64,000 nt of DNA. Source: Enterobacter mori. Lineage in GTDB: Bacteria; Pseudomonadota; Gammaproteobacteria; Enterobacterales; Enterobacteriaceae. A model generated the notes under the pieces. It made no database searches, had not been told where the DNA came from, and worked only from the letters and a program-made list of their open reading frames with translations. This document shows, in pieces, positions 46,646 to 57,930 of the stretch. The position numbers were made by a program, and so were the translations under genes. Positions within the stretch are counted from its first letter, which is position 1. Every line of letters starts with the position of its first letter. Where the stretch lies: the NCBI RefSeq assembly GCF_025244905.1, contig NZ_CP104285.1, forward strand, positions 992,001-1,056,000, in the 5' to 3' direction.

Positions 46646-46984
46646 ATGAAGCTGGTTACGGTTGTAATCAAACCATTCAAACTCGAAGACGTACGTGAAG
46701 CGTTGTCTTCAATGGGTATTCAGGGACTGACTGTCACCGAAGTGAAAGGCTTTGGTCGTCAGAAGGGTCATGCCGAGCTTTATCGCGGTGCGGAATACAG
46801 CGTGAATTTCCTGCCAAAAGTAAAAATCGATGTCGCGATTGCGGACGACCAGCTTGATGAGGTCATTGATGTCATCAGCAAAGCGGCCTACACCGGCAAA
46901 ATTGGCGACGGCAAAATTTTCGTTGCCGAACTGCAGCGCGTCATTCGCATTCGTACCGGCGAATCTGACGAAGCGGCTCTGTAA
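46646..46984 (+). CDS. glnK: Nitrogen regulatory P-II protein GlnK
   Basis: GlnK is the 112-residue trimeric P-II protein that blocks AmtB when nitrogen is plentiful and is uridylylated on Tyr51 (in GHAELYRGAEY). It is preceded by GGAGGGG and followed 35 bases later by amtB in the same operon. Confidence 0.97.
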   Translation: MKLVTVVIKPFKLEDVREALSSMGIQGLTVTEVKGFGRQKGHAELYRGAEYSVNFLPKVKIDVAIADDQLDEVIDVISKAAYTGKIGDGKIFVAELQRVIRIRTGESDEAAL

Positions 46985-47019
46985 GTAACTCCTGGCACAC
47001 AGTGATAGGGATCGAGAAA

Positions 47020-48306
47020 ATGAAGATAGCAACACTCAAAATGGGTCTGGGGTCGCTGGCACTGCTGCCGGGCCTGGCACTGGCTGCGCCTGCTGTGGCA
47101 GACAAAGCCGATAACGCATTTATGATGATTAGCACCGCGCTGGTGTTGTTCATGACTATTCCGGGCATTGCACTGTTCTATGGCGGCCTGATCCGCGGCA
47201 AGAACGTGCTCTCCATGCTGACGCAGGTTGCGGTAACGTTCGCCCTGGTCTGCGTGCTGTGGGTAGTTTACGGCTACTCGCTGGCGTTCGGCACGGGCAA
47301 TGCGTTCTTTGGTAACTTCGACTGGGTGATGCTGAAAAATATCGAGCTGACTGCGCTGATGGGCAGCTTCTATCAGTACATCCACGTTGCTTTCCAGGGA
47401 TCGTTTGCCTGCATCACCGTCGGGCTGATTGTGGGTGCGCTCGCTGAGCGTATTCGTTTCTCTGCTGTCCTGATCTTCGTGGTGGTCTGGCTGACGCTCT
47501 CCTATGTGCCTATCGCGCATATGGTATGGGGCGGTGGTCTGCTGGCGAGCCATGGTGCGCTGGACTTTGCGGGCGGTACCGTTGTACACATCAACGCCGC
47601 CGTCGCGGGCCTGGTGGGTGCCTACCTGATTGGCAAACGTGTGGGCTTCGGGAAAGAAGCGTTCAAGCCGCATAACCTGCCGATGGTGTTTACCGGTACG
47701 GCTATCCTCTACTTTGGCTGGTTTGGCTTCAACGCAGGCTCTGCAAGTGCCGCTAACGAAATCGCCGCGCTGGCCTTCGTGAACACCGTTGTCGCAACGG
47801 CGGGTGCAATCCTCTCCTGGGTGTTTGGCGAGTGGGCCGTTCGCGGTAAACCGTCTCTGCTGGGTGCCTGTTCGGGTGCTATTGCCGGTCTGGTCGGTAT
47901 CACGCCAGCCTGTGGTTACGTGGGTGTAGGTGGTGCGCTGCTGGTGGGTTTGGTTGCAGGCCTTGCGGGTCTGTGGGGCGTTACCGCTCTGAAACGTGTT
48001 CTGCGCGTTGACGACCCTTGCGATGTGTTTGGTGTCCACGGCGTCTGCGGCATCGTCGGCTGTATCATGACCGGGATCTTTGCCGCAAAATCACTGGGCG
48101 GCGTGGGTTATGCAGAAGGCGTCACCATGGTTCACCAGGTGCTGGTACAGTTGGAAAGTATTGCTATCACCGTGGTGTGGTCTGCTGTCATGGCCTTTAT
48201 TGGCTATAAGCTGGCGGACATGACTGTCGGCCTGCGCGTACCGGAAGAGCAGGAACGCGAAGGTCTGGACGTCAACAGCCACGGCGAGAATGCGTATAAT
48301 GCTTGA
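47020..48306 (+). CDS. amtB: Ammonium transporter AmtB
   Basis: The trimeric inner-membrane ammonium channel. The 428-residue precursor has a cleavable signal (after LALAAP) and eleven helices. The twin-histidine pore residues lie in SYVPIAHMVW (E. coli His168 region) and CDVFGVHGVCG (His318 region). The cytosolic tail ENAYNA is typical. ATG at 47020 gives the signal peptide; an upstream start 18 bases earlier is not favoured. Confidence 0.97.
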   Translation: MKIATLKMGLGSLALLPGLALAAPAVADKADNAFMMISTALVLFMTIPGIALFYGGLIRGKNVLSMLTQVAVTFALVCVLWVVYGYSLAFGTGNAFFGNFDWVMLKNIELTALMGSFYQYIHVAFQGSFACITVGLIVGALAERIRFSAVLIFVVVWLTLSYVPIAHMVWGGGLLASHGALDFAGGTVVHINAAVAGLVGAYLIGKRVGFGKEAFKPHNLPMVFTGTAILYFGWFGFNAGSASAANEIAALAFVNTVVATAGAILSWVFGEWAVRGKPSLLGACSGAIAGLVGITPACGYVGVGGALLVGLVAGLAGLWGVTALKRVLRVDDPCDVFGVHGVCGIVGCIMTGIFAAKSLGGVGYAEGVTMVHQVLVQLESIAITVVWSAVMAFIGYKLADMTVGLRVPEEQEREGLDVNSHGENAYNA

Positions 48307-48318
48307 GTAGCGTACATT

Positions 48319-48392
48319 GCCCGGTGGCGCTGCGCTTACCGGGCCTACGACTGCGCTTGTGTAGGCCGGGTCAGGCGGAGCCGCCACCCGGC
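48319..48392. repeat. Paired REP elements between amtB and tesB
   Basis: Inverted REP units (GCCCGGTGGCGCTGCGCTTA and GGCGGAGCCGCCACCCGGC) end in TTTTTT and lie between convergent genes; they likely act as the amtB terminator. Confidence 0.9.
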
Positions 48393-48401
48393 TTTTTTAC
48401 C

Positions 48402-49262
48402 TCAACCGCGATTACGCATAACCCCTTCCTGCACCGTTGACGCCACCAGCACCCCATCCTGGGTATAAAACTCCCCGCGAACAAACCCGCGAGCGCTGGA
48501 TGCTGAGGTGCTTTCCACGCTATAGAGCAGCCACTCATTCATGTTGAATGGACGGTGGAACCACATCGAGTGGTCGATGGTGGCGACCTGCATCCCTTTT
48601 TCCAGGAACCCTACGCCGTGCGGCTGCAGCGCAACCGGCAGGAAGTTAAAGTCAGACGCATAGCCCAGCAGGTACTGATGAACGCGGAGATCTTCCGGCA
48701 TTGTGCCGTTGGCACGCATCCAAACCTGACGTTTTGGTTCTGCAGTGTGGCCTTTCATCGGGTTATGGAATTCGACCGGGCGGATCTCAAGCGGTTTATC
48801 GCAGAGGAACTTCTCCTTTACCTGCGGCGGAAGCAGATGCGCCAGCGCACGGGCGATATCGGTTTCTGATTTGAGATCGTCAGGCGAGGGGGCTGGCGGC
48901 ATCACTTTTTGATGCTCATAGCCCGGTTCAGGTGCCTGGAAAGAGGCGGTCATGTAAAAGATCGGTTTGCCATGTTGAATGGCCGCCACGCGGCGGGCAC
49001 TAAAACTGTTGCCATCTCTCAGCACTTCAACGTCATAGACAATGGGTTTTGCGCTATCGCCAGGGCGCAGGAAGTAACTGTGAAAGGAGTGCACCAGACG
49101 GTCTGTCGGGACGGTTTCCTTGGCTGCGTACAGCGCTTGTCCCACGACTTGCCCACCGAAGACCTGGCGTAAACCCAAATCTTCGCTCTGTCCGCGAAAG
49201 AGTCCTTCCTCAATTTTTTCCAGATTCAGTAATGTCAGCAGATTGTTCAGTGCCTGACTCAT
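48402..49262 (-). CDS. tesB: Acyl-CoA thioesterase II
   Basis: TesB hydrolyses medium- and long-chain acyl-CoAs. The 286-residue double hot-dog protein contains the catalytic aspartate in [12 protein letters not shown] and the conserved [12 protein letters not shown] and [12 protein letters not shown] motifs. ATG at 49262 gives MSQALNNLL as in E. coli. It is divergent from ybaY. Confidence 0.96.
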   Translation of the reverse strand: MSQALNNLLTLLNLEKIEEGLFRGQSEDLGLRQVFGGQVVGQALYAAKETVPTDRLVHSFHSYFLRPGDSAKPIVYDVEVLRDGNSFSARRVAAIQHGKPIFYMTASFQAPEPGYEHQKVMPPAPSPDDLKSETDIARALAHLLPPQVKEKFLCDKPLEIRPVEFHNPMKGHTAEPKRQVWMRANGTMPEDLRVHQYLLGYASDFNFLPVALQPHGVGFLEKGMQVATIDHSMWFHRPFNMNEWLLYSVESTSASSARGFVRGEFYTQDGVLVASTVQEGVMRNRG

Positions 49263-49465
49263 AGTCGTCCTCAATAAACGCCGTGGCAAAAGATACGCAG
49301 AGTATAACGCAGAAATGAAAGTGGTCCGATGGGTAGATTAGTCTGAATATAGGGGAAAATTCAGGCGTTAATCATTGATTTGTGCCACACTTGAATACGT
49401 TATGTGAATGAAACGACATCGGATGGGATCGATCCCGCTGGTGCATTGATGATAAGGAGACTTCA

Positions 49466-49993
49466 ATGAAACTCGTGCCAATGCTAAGTGGTATAGCTAT
49501 TGCGGTGGCATTGTCCGCCTGTGCAGGTAAGAGCGCTCAGGTGCCGGTGCCAGCAGCTGATCCGAACGGGATTAATACACTTTCACAGCAGTCAATTCAG
49601 CAGCCAAATGTGTCCGGTACAATCTGGATCAAGCAAAGAGTGGCTCTGCCGCCGGATGCGGTATTAACGGTAACGCTGTCTGATGCTTCACTGGCTGATG
49701 CACCGTCGAAAGTGCTGGCGCAGCGTGCGGTTCGAACCGAGGGTAAACAGGCGCCATTTAGCTTCGTACTGCCTTACAATCCAGCAGATGTGCAGCCAAA
49801 TGCGCGTATCCTGCTGAGTGCGGCGGTAACGATCAACGATAAACTGGTGTTTATTACCGACACGGTGCACGAAGCGATCAACAACGGTGGAACAAAAGTT
49901 GACCTGAATCTGGTCCCGGTGCAGCAAACGGAAGTTCCGCTTGCGCCTCAGACTAACCAGCCGGCTGTTGCAACGCCGCCTACGCAGCTGTAA
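49466..49993 (+). CDS. ybaY: YbaY-family lipoprotein
   Basis: A 175-residue lipoprotein with lipobox ALSACAG (Cys19) and one YscW/pilotin-like beta domain (about 45-150), followed by a Pro/Thr/Gln-rich tail. E. coli ybaY is induced by osmotic stress and its function is unknown. The start is preceded by AAGGAG. Confidence 0.92.
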   Translation: MKLVPMLSGIAIAVALSACAGKSAQVPVPAADPNGINTLSQQSIQQPNVSGTIWIKQRVALPPDAVLTVTLSDASLADAPSKVLAQRAVRTEGKQAPFSFVLPYNPADVQPNARILLSAAVTINDKLVFITDTVHEAINNGGTKVDLNLVPVQQTEVPLAPQTNQPAVATPPTQL

Positions 49994-50004
49994 TTCCTGC
50001 CTTT

Positions 50005-50026
50005 ACCCTCTCCTGCGGGAGAGGGT
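50005..50026 (+). terminator. Hairpin between ybaY and atl
   Basis: ACCCTCTCC and GGAGAGGGT form a 9-pair stem with a TGCG loop between convergent genes. It lacks a clear T-run. Confidence 0.55.
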
Positions 50027-50338
50027 TCAGTACACCCAACGGTATTTCTGCAAATCGATCTGTCCCGAGCCTGACACCTGCACACCTTCTGACAATAACG
50101 CCTGGCGCTGGCGCTGCAAATCCGGTCCGGTTAACGAGATGGCACCGTGACGATTCACCACACGATGCCACGGCAAAGAGCTTCCTTCCGGGAGCCGCTT
50201 CAGAACGCCACCCACCTGACGTGCCGCTCGCGGAGAGCCTGCAAGGCGCGCTACCTCACCGTAGGTGGTGACAACCCCTTCCGGGATGGAGGCCACGATT
50301 TGCCATACGCGCTGCGGAAAAGAGTCATGTTCGTCCAT
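50027..50338 (-). CDS. atl: Alkyltransferase-like protein Atl (YbaZ)
   Basis: A 103-residue protein related to O6-alkylguanine transferases. The active-site cysteine is replaced by tryptophan (PWHRVVN instead of PCHRV), the mark of Atl proteins that bind O6-alkylguanine and flag it for nucleotide excision repair. It is shorter at the N-terminus than some E. coli annotations but contains the full HTH and lesion pocket. Confidence 0.94.
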   Translation of the reverse strand: MDEHDSFPQRVWQIVASIPEGVVTTYGEVARLAGSPRAARQVGGVLKRLPEGSSLPWHRVVNRHGAISLTGPDLQRQRQALLSEGVQVSGSGQIDLQKYRWVY

Positions 50339-50439
50339 TGATCACTCCAGTGGGTCTTATTGAAGTGTGATGGTAAACGAAGATGAAGGCGATTGCCGCT
50401 TAAGTTTGCGCAATAAACCAGCATCCAGATGCCCATGGC

Positions 50440-50468
50440 TTGCAATTGACGGGCGGCCTAGGGATAAT
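50440..50468 (+). promoter_or_regulatory. ffs promoter
   Basis: -35 TTGCAA at 50440-50445 and -10 GATAAT at 50463-50468 are 17 bases apart, followed by a GC-rich discriminator typical of stringently controlled stable-RNA promoters. Confidence 0.7.
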
Positions 50469-50500
50469 GCGCCAGCGCGTTGGTTAACAACGCTCTCAAT

Positions 50501-50614
50501 GGGGGCTCTGTTGGTTCTCCCGCAACGCTACTCTGTTCACCAGGTCAGGTCCGGAAGGAAGCAGCCAGGGCAGACGACGTGTGTGCCGGGATGTAGCTGG
50601 CAGGGCCCCCACCC
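50501..50614 (+). ncRNA. ffs: 4.5S RNA of the signal recognition particle
   Basis: The 114-base RNA begins GGGGGCTCTGTTGGTTCTCC and ends CAGGGCCCCCACCC, folding end to end. It carries the conserved Ffh-binding tetraloop region GTCAGGTCCGGAAGGAAGCA. It differs from E. coli at only a few positions. It works with Ffh in targeting membrane proteins and lies downstream of atl, as in E. coli. Confidence 0.97.
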
Positions 50615-50731
50615 ATTTTCCCCTCCGAAAATCTTTTGCTTTAGATACCCTTGCTCTCAGACTATTAATCCTTATAGATAAAGTGGTTTTTATTAGCCCG
50701 GAAATATATCTTTCATTTAACTGAAATAATA

Positions 50732-50749
50732 TTGTCATAAACCTGTAAT
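50732..50749 (+). promoter_or_regulatory. Pho-box-like sequence before the two-gene operon
   Basis: TTGTCATAAACCTGTAAT differs by one base from a standard PhoB box core (CTGTCATAAANCTGTAAT style, two 7-base repeats 4 apart). It is 123 bases before the first start codon, and an AT-rich -10 candidate (TTTATTAT near 50763-50770) follows. Control by PhoB is an inference. Confidence 0.5.
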
Positions 50750-50871
50750 AATAGACTGTCATTTTATTATCGGGTGTCTTTTTCCCGTCATAAGCAAAAA
50801 ATATATATCTGGATTAGAGAGTTAACTTCGTGTATTAAATTAAACACGGTTTCCGAAGGGAAGTGACAATT

Positions 50872-51123
50872 ATGGCTACTGCGGTTTTAAATGTTAAAAT
50901 TGATGAAGCGCTAAAAGAAAGACTTCGCCACTACGCCGAAGTTAATAATGAGAATTTAAGCGTGACCACAGAGAAACTGCTGCTGCTGGCGTTTGAAGCA
51001 GTAGAAGAGGCGGGAGTATCGGAAGAGGATATTGATAATCAGCATACGGAAGAAGAGAGCGTTTCTCCATTTACTCCTAAAGAAATCAAGGCACTACGTA
51101 AACTTCTGAAGAAGAGAAAATGA
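50872..51123 (+). CDS. Small ribbon-helix-helix-like protein, function unknown
   Basis: An 83-residue acidic-to-basic protein not recognised by name. The N-terminus reads as a beta strand (TAVLNVKID) followed by helices (EALKERLRHYAEVNNENLSV), the pattern of ribbon-helix-helix DNA-binding proteins. An acidic linker and a strongly basic tail (KEIKALRKLLKKRK) follow. ATG at 50872 is preferred; a GTG at 50863 sits too close to the AAGGGAAG ribosome site. It overlaps the next gene by ATGA. Base composition is more AT-rich than the flanking backbone. Confidence 0.7.
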   Translation: MATAVLNVKIDEALKERLRHYAEVNNENLSVTTEKLLLLAFEAVEEAGVSEEDIDNQHTEEESVSPFTPKEIKALRKLLKKRK

Positions 51124-51335
51124 AACAACAACTGTCGACCGCCCATGACTACAAAGAGGCCTGCGATCTGTTGCGTTCAGGCTACGTCAAACATGTACGT
51201 CTTGGCTGGAATGTAGGAAGTGATGAGTTCTTTCGTATTGCGTCTGACTGGTGTGATACCGGCGCAAAAATAAAGAAAGAGGGTGAAGATTTTGTTATTT
51301 CACTGAAAGGCTTCCCGATTCCTCCTCAGCATTAA
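51120..51335 (+). CDS. Small protein of unknown function, second gene of the operon
   Basis: A 71-residue soluble protein, MKQQLSTAHDYKEACDLL onward, with a central VRLGWNVGSDEFFRIASDWC and a beta-like end (EDFVISLKGFPIPPQH). No family is recognised. It starts within the stop of the upstream gene (ATGA), so the two are translated together. A strong terminator follows. The DNA-binding-like partner plus a small coupled product resembles toxin-antitoxin layout, but nothing in this protein marks it as a toxin. Confidence 0.65.
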   Translation: MKQQLSTAHDYKEACDLLRSGYVKHVRLGWNVGSDEFFRIASDWCDTGAKIKKEGEDFVISLKGFPIPPQH

Positions 51336-51348
51336 TTCCTGACCGATG

Positions 51349-51386
51349 AAAACAGCTGACTGCCTGCATGACAGTCAGCTGTTTTT
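51349..51386 (+). terminator. Terminator after the two-gene operon
   Basis: AACAGCTGACTG and CAGTCAGCTGTT form a perfect 12-pair stem around a 9-base loop, then TTT. Confidence 0.9.
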
Positions 51387-51404
51387 ATTATTTACGAAAA
51401 ATCT

Positions 51405-52826
51405 TTACACCAGACTCCGTTTAATCGAGGGCGTGGTTTTGTTCAGGGCGAGCCACAACGGCTTGATTCTCAATAACGCTTGCTCGAGTTCTTCCGGGTC
51501 AAGCGAGAAAGGCATACGCAAATAGCGATCAAATGCCCCTGAAAGACCGAACCGCGTGCCGGTTCCCATGTTGATCCCAATCGTCTCAGCCCGTGCGGCA
51601 AGCTGCGTTGCCAACATTCCCGGCAGTTCAATCCAGTATGAAAGCCCGCCTTCGGCTTCATGGAAGGTCCAGTCCGGGAAATGCTCGCTCAGGAGTTCCC
51701 CGCATTTGTTCCGTCGTTCCACCAGCATTTTCCGACGAGCGGGCAAAAATGTGTCGCTGTTTTCGATAAGCCACAGCGTTGCCAGCTGTTCCAGCAGAGG
51801 GGAACCGAGATCCAGCGTATCGCGCGCCTGAGCGAGCGACGCGATGGTGCGTGAAGAGGCGCGGATCCAGCCTAGGCGCAGTCCACCCCAGAAGCTTTTC
51901 CCGGCAGAGCCCAGCGTAATCACCGCAGCGCCAGGATTAAACGATGCCAGAGGGCGCGGCGGCGGCGCATCAAACCAAAGATCGAGCATGGTTTCGTCCA
52001 CGACCAGCGTGGTACGAGTCTGCGCGGCGATGTCGGTGATCGTCTGACGCGTTGCGGCGTCCATACAGCGACCCGTCGGATTATGAAAATCCGGCATCAG
52101 GTAGGCCAGGCGCGGAGCCGTTTGGGCAAGCGTTGCCGCGAAACCGTCGGTATCCCAGCCGCTTTCAGGCAGTGATACGCCTACTGGTCGGCAGAGTGCC
52201 CCCTGAATAGCAGCGATCGCCAGTGGGTAGGTTGGATGATCGACGACGACGCGATCGCCTGGCCCGGTCATCATGCGCAATACCAGCGCAAAGCCGCTGA
52301 CGGCGCCATTCACCACCATCACTTCGTCTGCCCGCGTTGGCAGCCCGCGCGCGGTATAGCGTGCGGCAATCGCTTCACGCAGCGCGGGCAACCCGAGCTG
52401 GTCATAGCCCGTCAGCGCAAGGTGCTGGGTAATCGCCGTCAGCGCATGGGTATACGCCTGATGGATTTCTGGCCCGGCGTTGAGTGCGGCGGTGGACAGG
52501 TCCAGCGCCGCGCTGGCCGCGGAAAGCGTGGGTACCGCGCGGGTATCCGGCAGGATCACGCGTGAGCCGCTGCCGTGGCGGCTTTCCAGATAGCCCTCTT
52601 CCCGCAGATGGGCGAGCGCGCTGCCAACGGTGGTGCGGCTGACGTTTAGCGTACTGGCTAATTCCCTCTCACCCGGTAGCCGCGTATTCAGCGCCAGTCT
52701 GCCATCCAGAATGAGCAGACGTAACGCATCGGCCAGTTGACGCCAGAGCGGCATACGCGACGAGGATTGCTGCCAGTGGCCTAAAAGGCGTGCCAGAGAC
52801 TGGCTTCCGAAACGACGAGATGACAT
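51405..52826 (-). CDS. MocR-type GntR/aminotransferase regulator
   Basis: A 473-residue chimeric regulator with an N-terminal GntR winged helix (LPGERELASTLNVSRTTVGS, about 25-90) and a C-terminal class I aminotransferase-like domain with the PLP lysine in TLGSAGKSFWGGLRLGW. MocR proteins usually sense PLP or amino compounds and regulate the divergent neighbour, here a YczE-family membrane protein. Pairs of this kind are known in Bacillus (ycxD-yczE). ATG at 52826 is preferred, just before the GntR domain; 24 extra in-frame residues upstream are possible. Confidence 0.88.
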   Translation of the reverse strand: MSSRRFGSQSLARLLGHWQQSSSRMPLWRQLADALRLLILDGRLALNTRLPGERELASTLNVSRTTVGSALAHLREEGYLESRHGSGSRVILPDTRAVPTLSAASAALDLSTAALNAGPEIHQAYTHALTAITQHLALTGYDQLGLPALREAIAARYTARGLPTRADEVMVVNGAVSGFALVLRMMTGPGDRVVVDHPTYPLAIAAIQGALCRPVGVSLPESGWDTDGFAATLAQTAPRLAYLMPDFHNPTGRCMDAATRQTITDIAAQTRTTLVVDETMLDLWFDAPPPRPLASFNPGAAVITLGSAGKSFWGGLRLGWIRASSRTIASLAQARDTLDLGSPLLEQLATLWLIENSDTFLPARRKMLVERRNKCGELLSEHFPDWTFHEAEGGLSYWIELPGMLATQLAARAETIGINMGTGTRFGLSGAFDRYLRMPFSLDPEELEQALLRIKPLWLALNKTTPSIKRSLV

Positions 52827-52912
52827 ATGCAGTCCACTATTTAGAAACTGGACATTAATCATAGAGCCATTTTGACCCAATATAAAACTCTGGTTCACTG
52901 GAGAAGATAAAA
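52827..52912. promoter_or_regulatory. MocR/yczE divergent promoter region
   Basis: The 86-base spacer contains the inverted repeat GTCCA (52832-52836) and TGGAC (52849-52853), with AT-rich DNA and an ATATAAA element nearer the membrane protein gene. It is the likely binding site of the MocR regulator (inference). Confidence 0.4.
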
Positions 52913-53524
52913 ATGGTACGTCGTCTGCTACAGCTTTATGTCGGTTTAGGGCTTTATGGCCTTTCCACCGCGATGTTTATTCGTGCGGATCTGGGCGTCG
53001 ATCCGTGGGACGTATTTCACCTTGGGGTGGCCTTACAAACGGGGATGACCATTGGTACGGTCATCATTCTGATCGGTGCGGTGGTGCTTCTGCTGTGGAT
53101 CCCGCTGCGTCAGATGCCCGGGCTGGGCACCCTCAGTAACGTTATCTGTATTGGCCTGGCGGCAGATGCTTCAATGGCCTTGATCCCTGAGTTGAGTTCG
53201 CTGCCTGTCCGTATCGCGCTGCTGGCGTCCGGGATCGTCGCGAACGCCATAGCAACCGGGATGTATATTGGTGCAGGTTTTGGGTCAGGTCCGCGCGACG
53301 GCCTGATGACCGGGATCCACGCCCGGTTAGGCTGGTCAATCCGCAGCGTGCGCACCTCCATTGAAGTCTCCGTCCTGATCATCGGTTGCCTGCTTGGTGG
53401 TTCATTTGGTGTGGGGACCGTGATTTACGCCCTGACCATCGGCCCGCTTATCCAGCTCTGTTTGCCGTGGTTCCGTCAAAAGCCGCGTATCGAGACGGTT
53501 CCTCAGCCAGAGCGGGTTGTTTAA
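52913..53524 (+). CDS. YczE/YyaS/YitT-family membrane protein
   Basis: A 203-residue inner-membrane protein with about five hydrophobic helices and the family motifs FIRADLGVDPWDVFHLG and GAGFGSGPRDGLM. The function of the YczE family is unknown. Its pairing with a divergent MocR regulator suggests a transporter for the regulator's ligand, but this is unproven. It ends two bases before a lac-type operator. Confidence 0.85.
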   Translation: MVRRLLQLYVGLGLYGLSTAMFIRADLGVDPWDVFHLGVALQTGMTIGTVIILIGAVVLLLWIPLRQMPGLGTLSNVICIGLAADASMALIPELSSLPVRIALLASGIVANAIATGMYIGAGFGSGPRDGLMTGIHARLGWSIRSVRTSIEVSVLIIGCLLGGSFGVGTVIYALTIGPLIQLCLPWFRQKPRIETVPQPERVV

Positions 53525-53525
53525 T

Positions 53526-53542
53526 TTTGCGAAGCGCTCACA
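53526..53542 (-). promoter_or_regulatory. Lac operator upstream of lacI
   Basis: The minus strand reads TGTGAGCGCTTCGCAAA, identical over 17 bases to the operator before lacZ but in opposite orientation. It lies 60 bases before lacI and could give LacI autoregulation and DNA looping over about 1.2 kb. Confidence 0.75.
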
Positions 53543-53601
53543 TGTTTTAATGGCGTCGCTGTGCCAGAATAGCGGCTTGTTATCAAGCGATGCCGGACTG
53601 C

Positions 53602-54672
53602 ATGAAAGCGATCACACTCTATGACGTTGCCCTCCTCGCGGGGGTGTCTTACCAGACCGTGTCCCGCGTGATTAATGACGCGGAGCACGTCTCCACCCGC
53701 ACGCGGGAAAAGGTGCAGCAGGCGATGGCCGAACTGCACTACGTGCCTAATCGGGGAGCACAGCAGCTGGCGGGGAAACGGACCCGCACGCTGGGGCTGA
53801 TCACCACCGATCTCGCCCTGCATGCGCCCTCGCAAATTGTTTCGGCGGTAAAATCCCGGGCGGCAGAGCAGGGGGCAAGCGTCTTAATTTCAATGGTGGA
53901 ACAAGCTCAGCAATGCCAGGCTGCAGTGCAGGAACTGCTGGCTCAGCGTGTAGAAGCCTTGCTGGTCAATGTCCCGCTGGACGATCCTGACGCAGAGCAG
54001 CTTCAGAAAATGGCTTCGCCTGTGCCCGTCCTGTTCCTCGATGTTTCCCCTTCAGCGCAGGTCAACAGTCTGGTATTTAACGCCCGGCAGGGGGCCGCGC
54101 TGGGCGCGGAACATCTGATAACGCTTGGGCATCAGCGCATCGCTCTGCTCAGTGGACCAGACAGTTCCGTTTCAGCGCGTGCGCGCCTGGCGGGATGGAA
54201 AACGAGCCTGGCGCAAGCCGGCCTTGAAGCCGCTGACGAAGTTCATGGTGACTGGAGCGCCGCCTCCGGATATGAAAAAGGCCATCAGCTTTTATCCGGG
54301 TCGCAATTACCTGACGCCATTCTGGTGGCGAACGATCAAATGGCACTGGGCGTGATGCGCGCCTGCGCCGAGAAGGGCATTGCTATACCGGGCCAGATAT
54401 CGATTGTCGGGTTTGATGATACGGCTGACAGCGCCTGGTTTTCTCCGCCGCTGACCACCGTTCGGCAGGCCTTTCGTGAGGCGGGCGAGCGCAGCGTGGA
54501 ATGGCTGCTGACGCCGACCAGGGGAGAAAAATGCTGGCAAGAGCAGCTTCCCGTCACGCTGATCGCGCGTCATTCGAGCGCCCCTCGTGCAGCCGATCGG
54601 GTTGATCGGGAAGAGCTTGCCCGCCAACTGAGAAATCTGGCATTGCTGGCTGAAAAAATCGCGCGGGGATAA
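53602..54672 (+). CDS. lacI: Lac repressor LacI
   Basis: A 356-residue LacI-family repressor closely resembling E. coli LacI. The HTH is LYDVALLAGVSYQTVSRVIN with Tyr17, Gln18 and Arg22 identical to those reading the lac operator. The hinge is PNRGAQQLAGKRTR. A periplasmic-binding-like core follows, and a C-terminal heptad-like tail (LARQLRNLALLAEKIARG) indicates tetramers. ATG at 53602 gives MKAITLYD; the frame opens four codons earlier. lacZ follows 104 bases later. Confidence 0.95.
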   Translation: MKAITLYDVALLAGVSYQTVSRVINDAEHVSTRTREKVQQAMAELHYVPNRGAQQLAGKRTRTLGLITTDLALHAPSQIVSAVKSRAAEQGASVLISMVEQAQQCQAAVQELLAQRVEALLVNVPLDDPDAEQLQKMASPVPVLFLDVSPSAQVNSLVFNARQGAALGAEHLITLGHQRIALLSGPDSSVSARARLAGWKTSLAQAGLEAADEVHGDWSAASGYEKGHQLLSGSQLPDAILVANDQMALGVMRACAEKGIAIPGQISIVGFDDTADSAWFSPPLTTVRQAFREAGERSVEWLLTPTRGEKCWQEQLPVTLIARHSSAPRAADRVDREELARQLRNLALLAEKIARG

Positions 54673-54678
54673 ATCTTT

Positions 54679-57868
<3,190 letters not shown>

Positions 57869-57877
57869 CGCGCCAGT

Positions 57878-57900
57878 CGCGGCCACCGCGGGTGGCCGCG
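57878..57900. terminator. GC-rich hairpin after lacZ
   Basis: CGCGGCCACC and GGTGGCCGCG form a perfect 10-pair stem around GCG, between the convergent lacZ and pdeB genes. No T-run follows, so its strength as a terminator is uncertain. Confidence 0.55.
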
Positions 57901-57930
57901 TCGCTATGATGCAGGTGATCGACTCTTCCC

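Noticed and set aside
46888-48039. 383-codon open frame opposite amtB
   Set aside because: Low-complexity His/Gln/Arg-rich translation typical of an antisense shadow.
50872-51335. Calling the two-gene operon a definite toxin-antitoxin system
   Set aside because: Only the layout and a possible RHH fold support it; the second protein has no recognised toxin family feature.
57878-57900. GC hairpin after lacZ as evidence of a recombination or attachment site
   Set aside because: A simple hairpin between convergent genes; no matching copy or integrase was found nearby.
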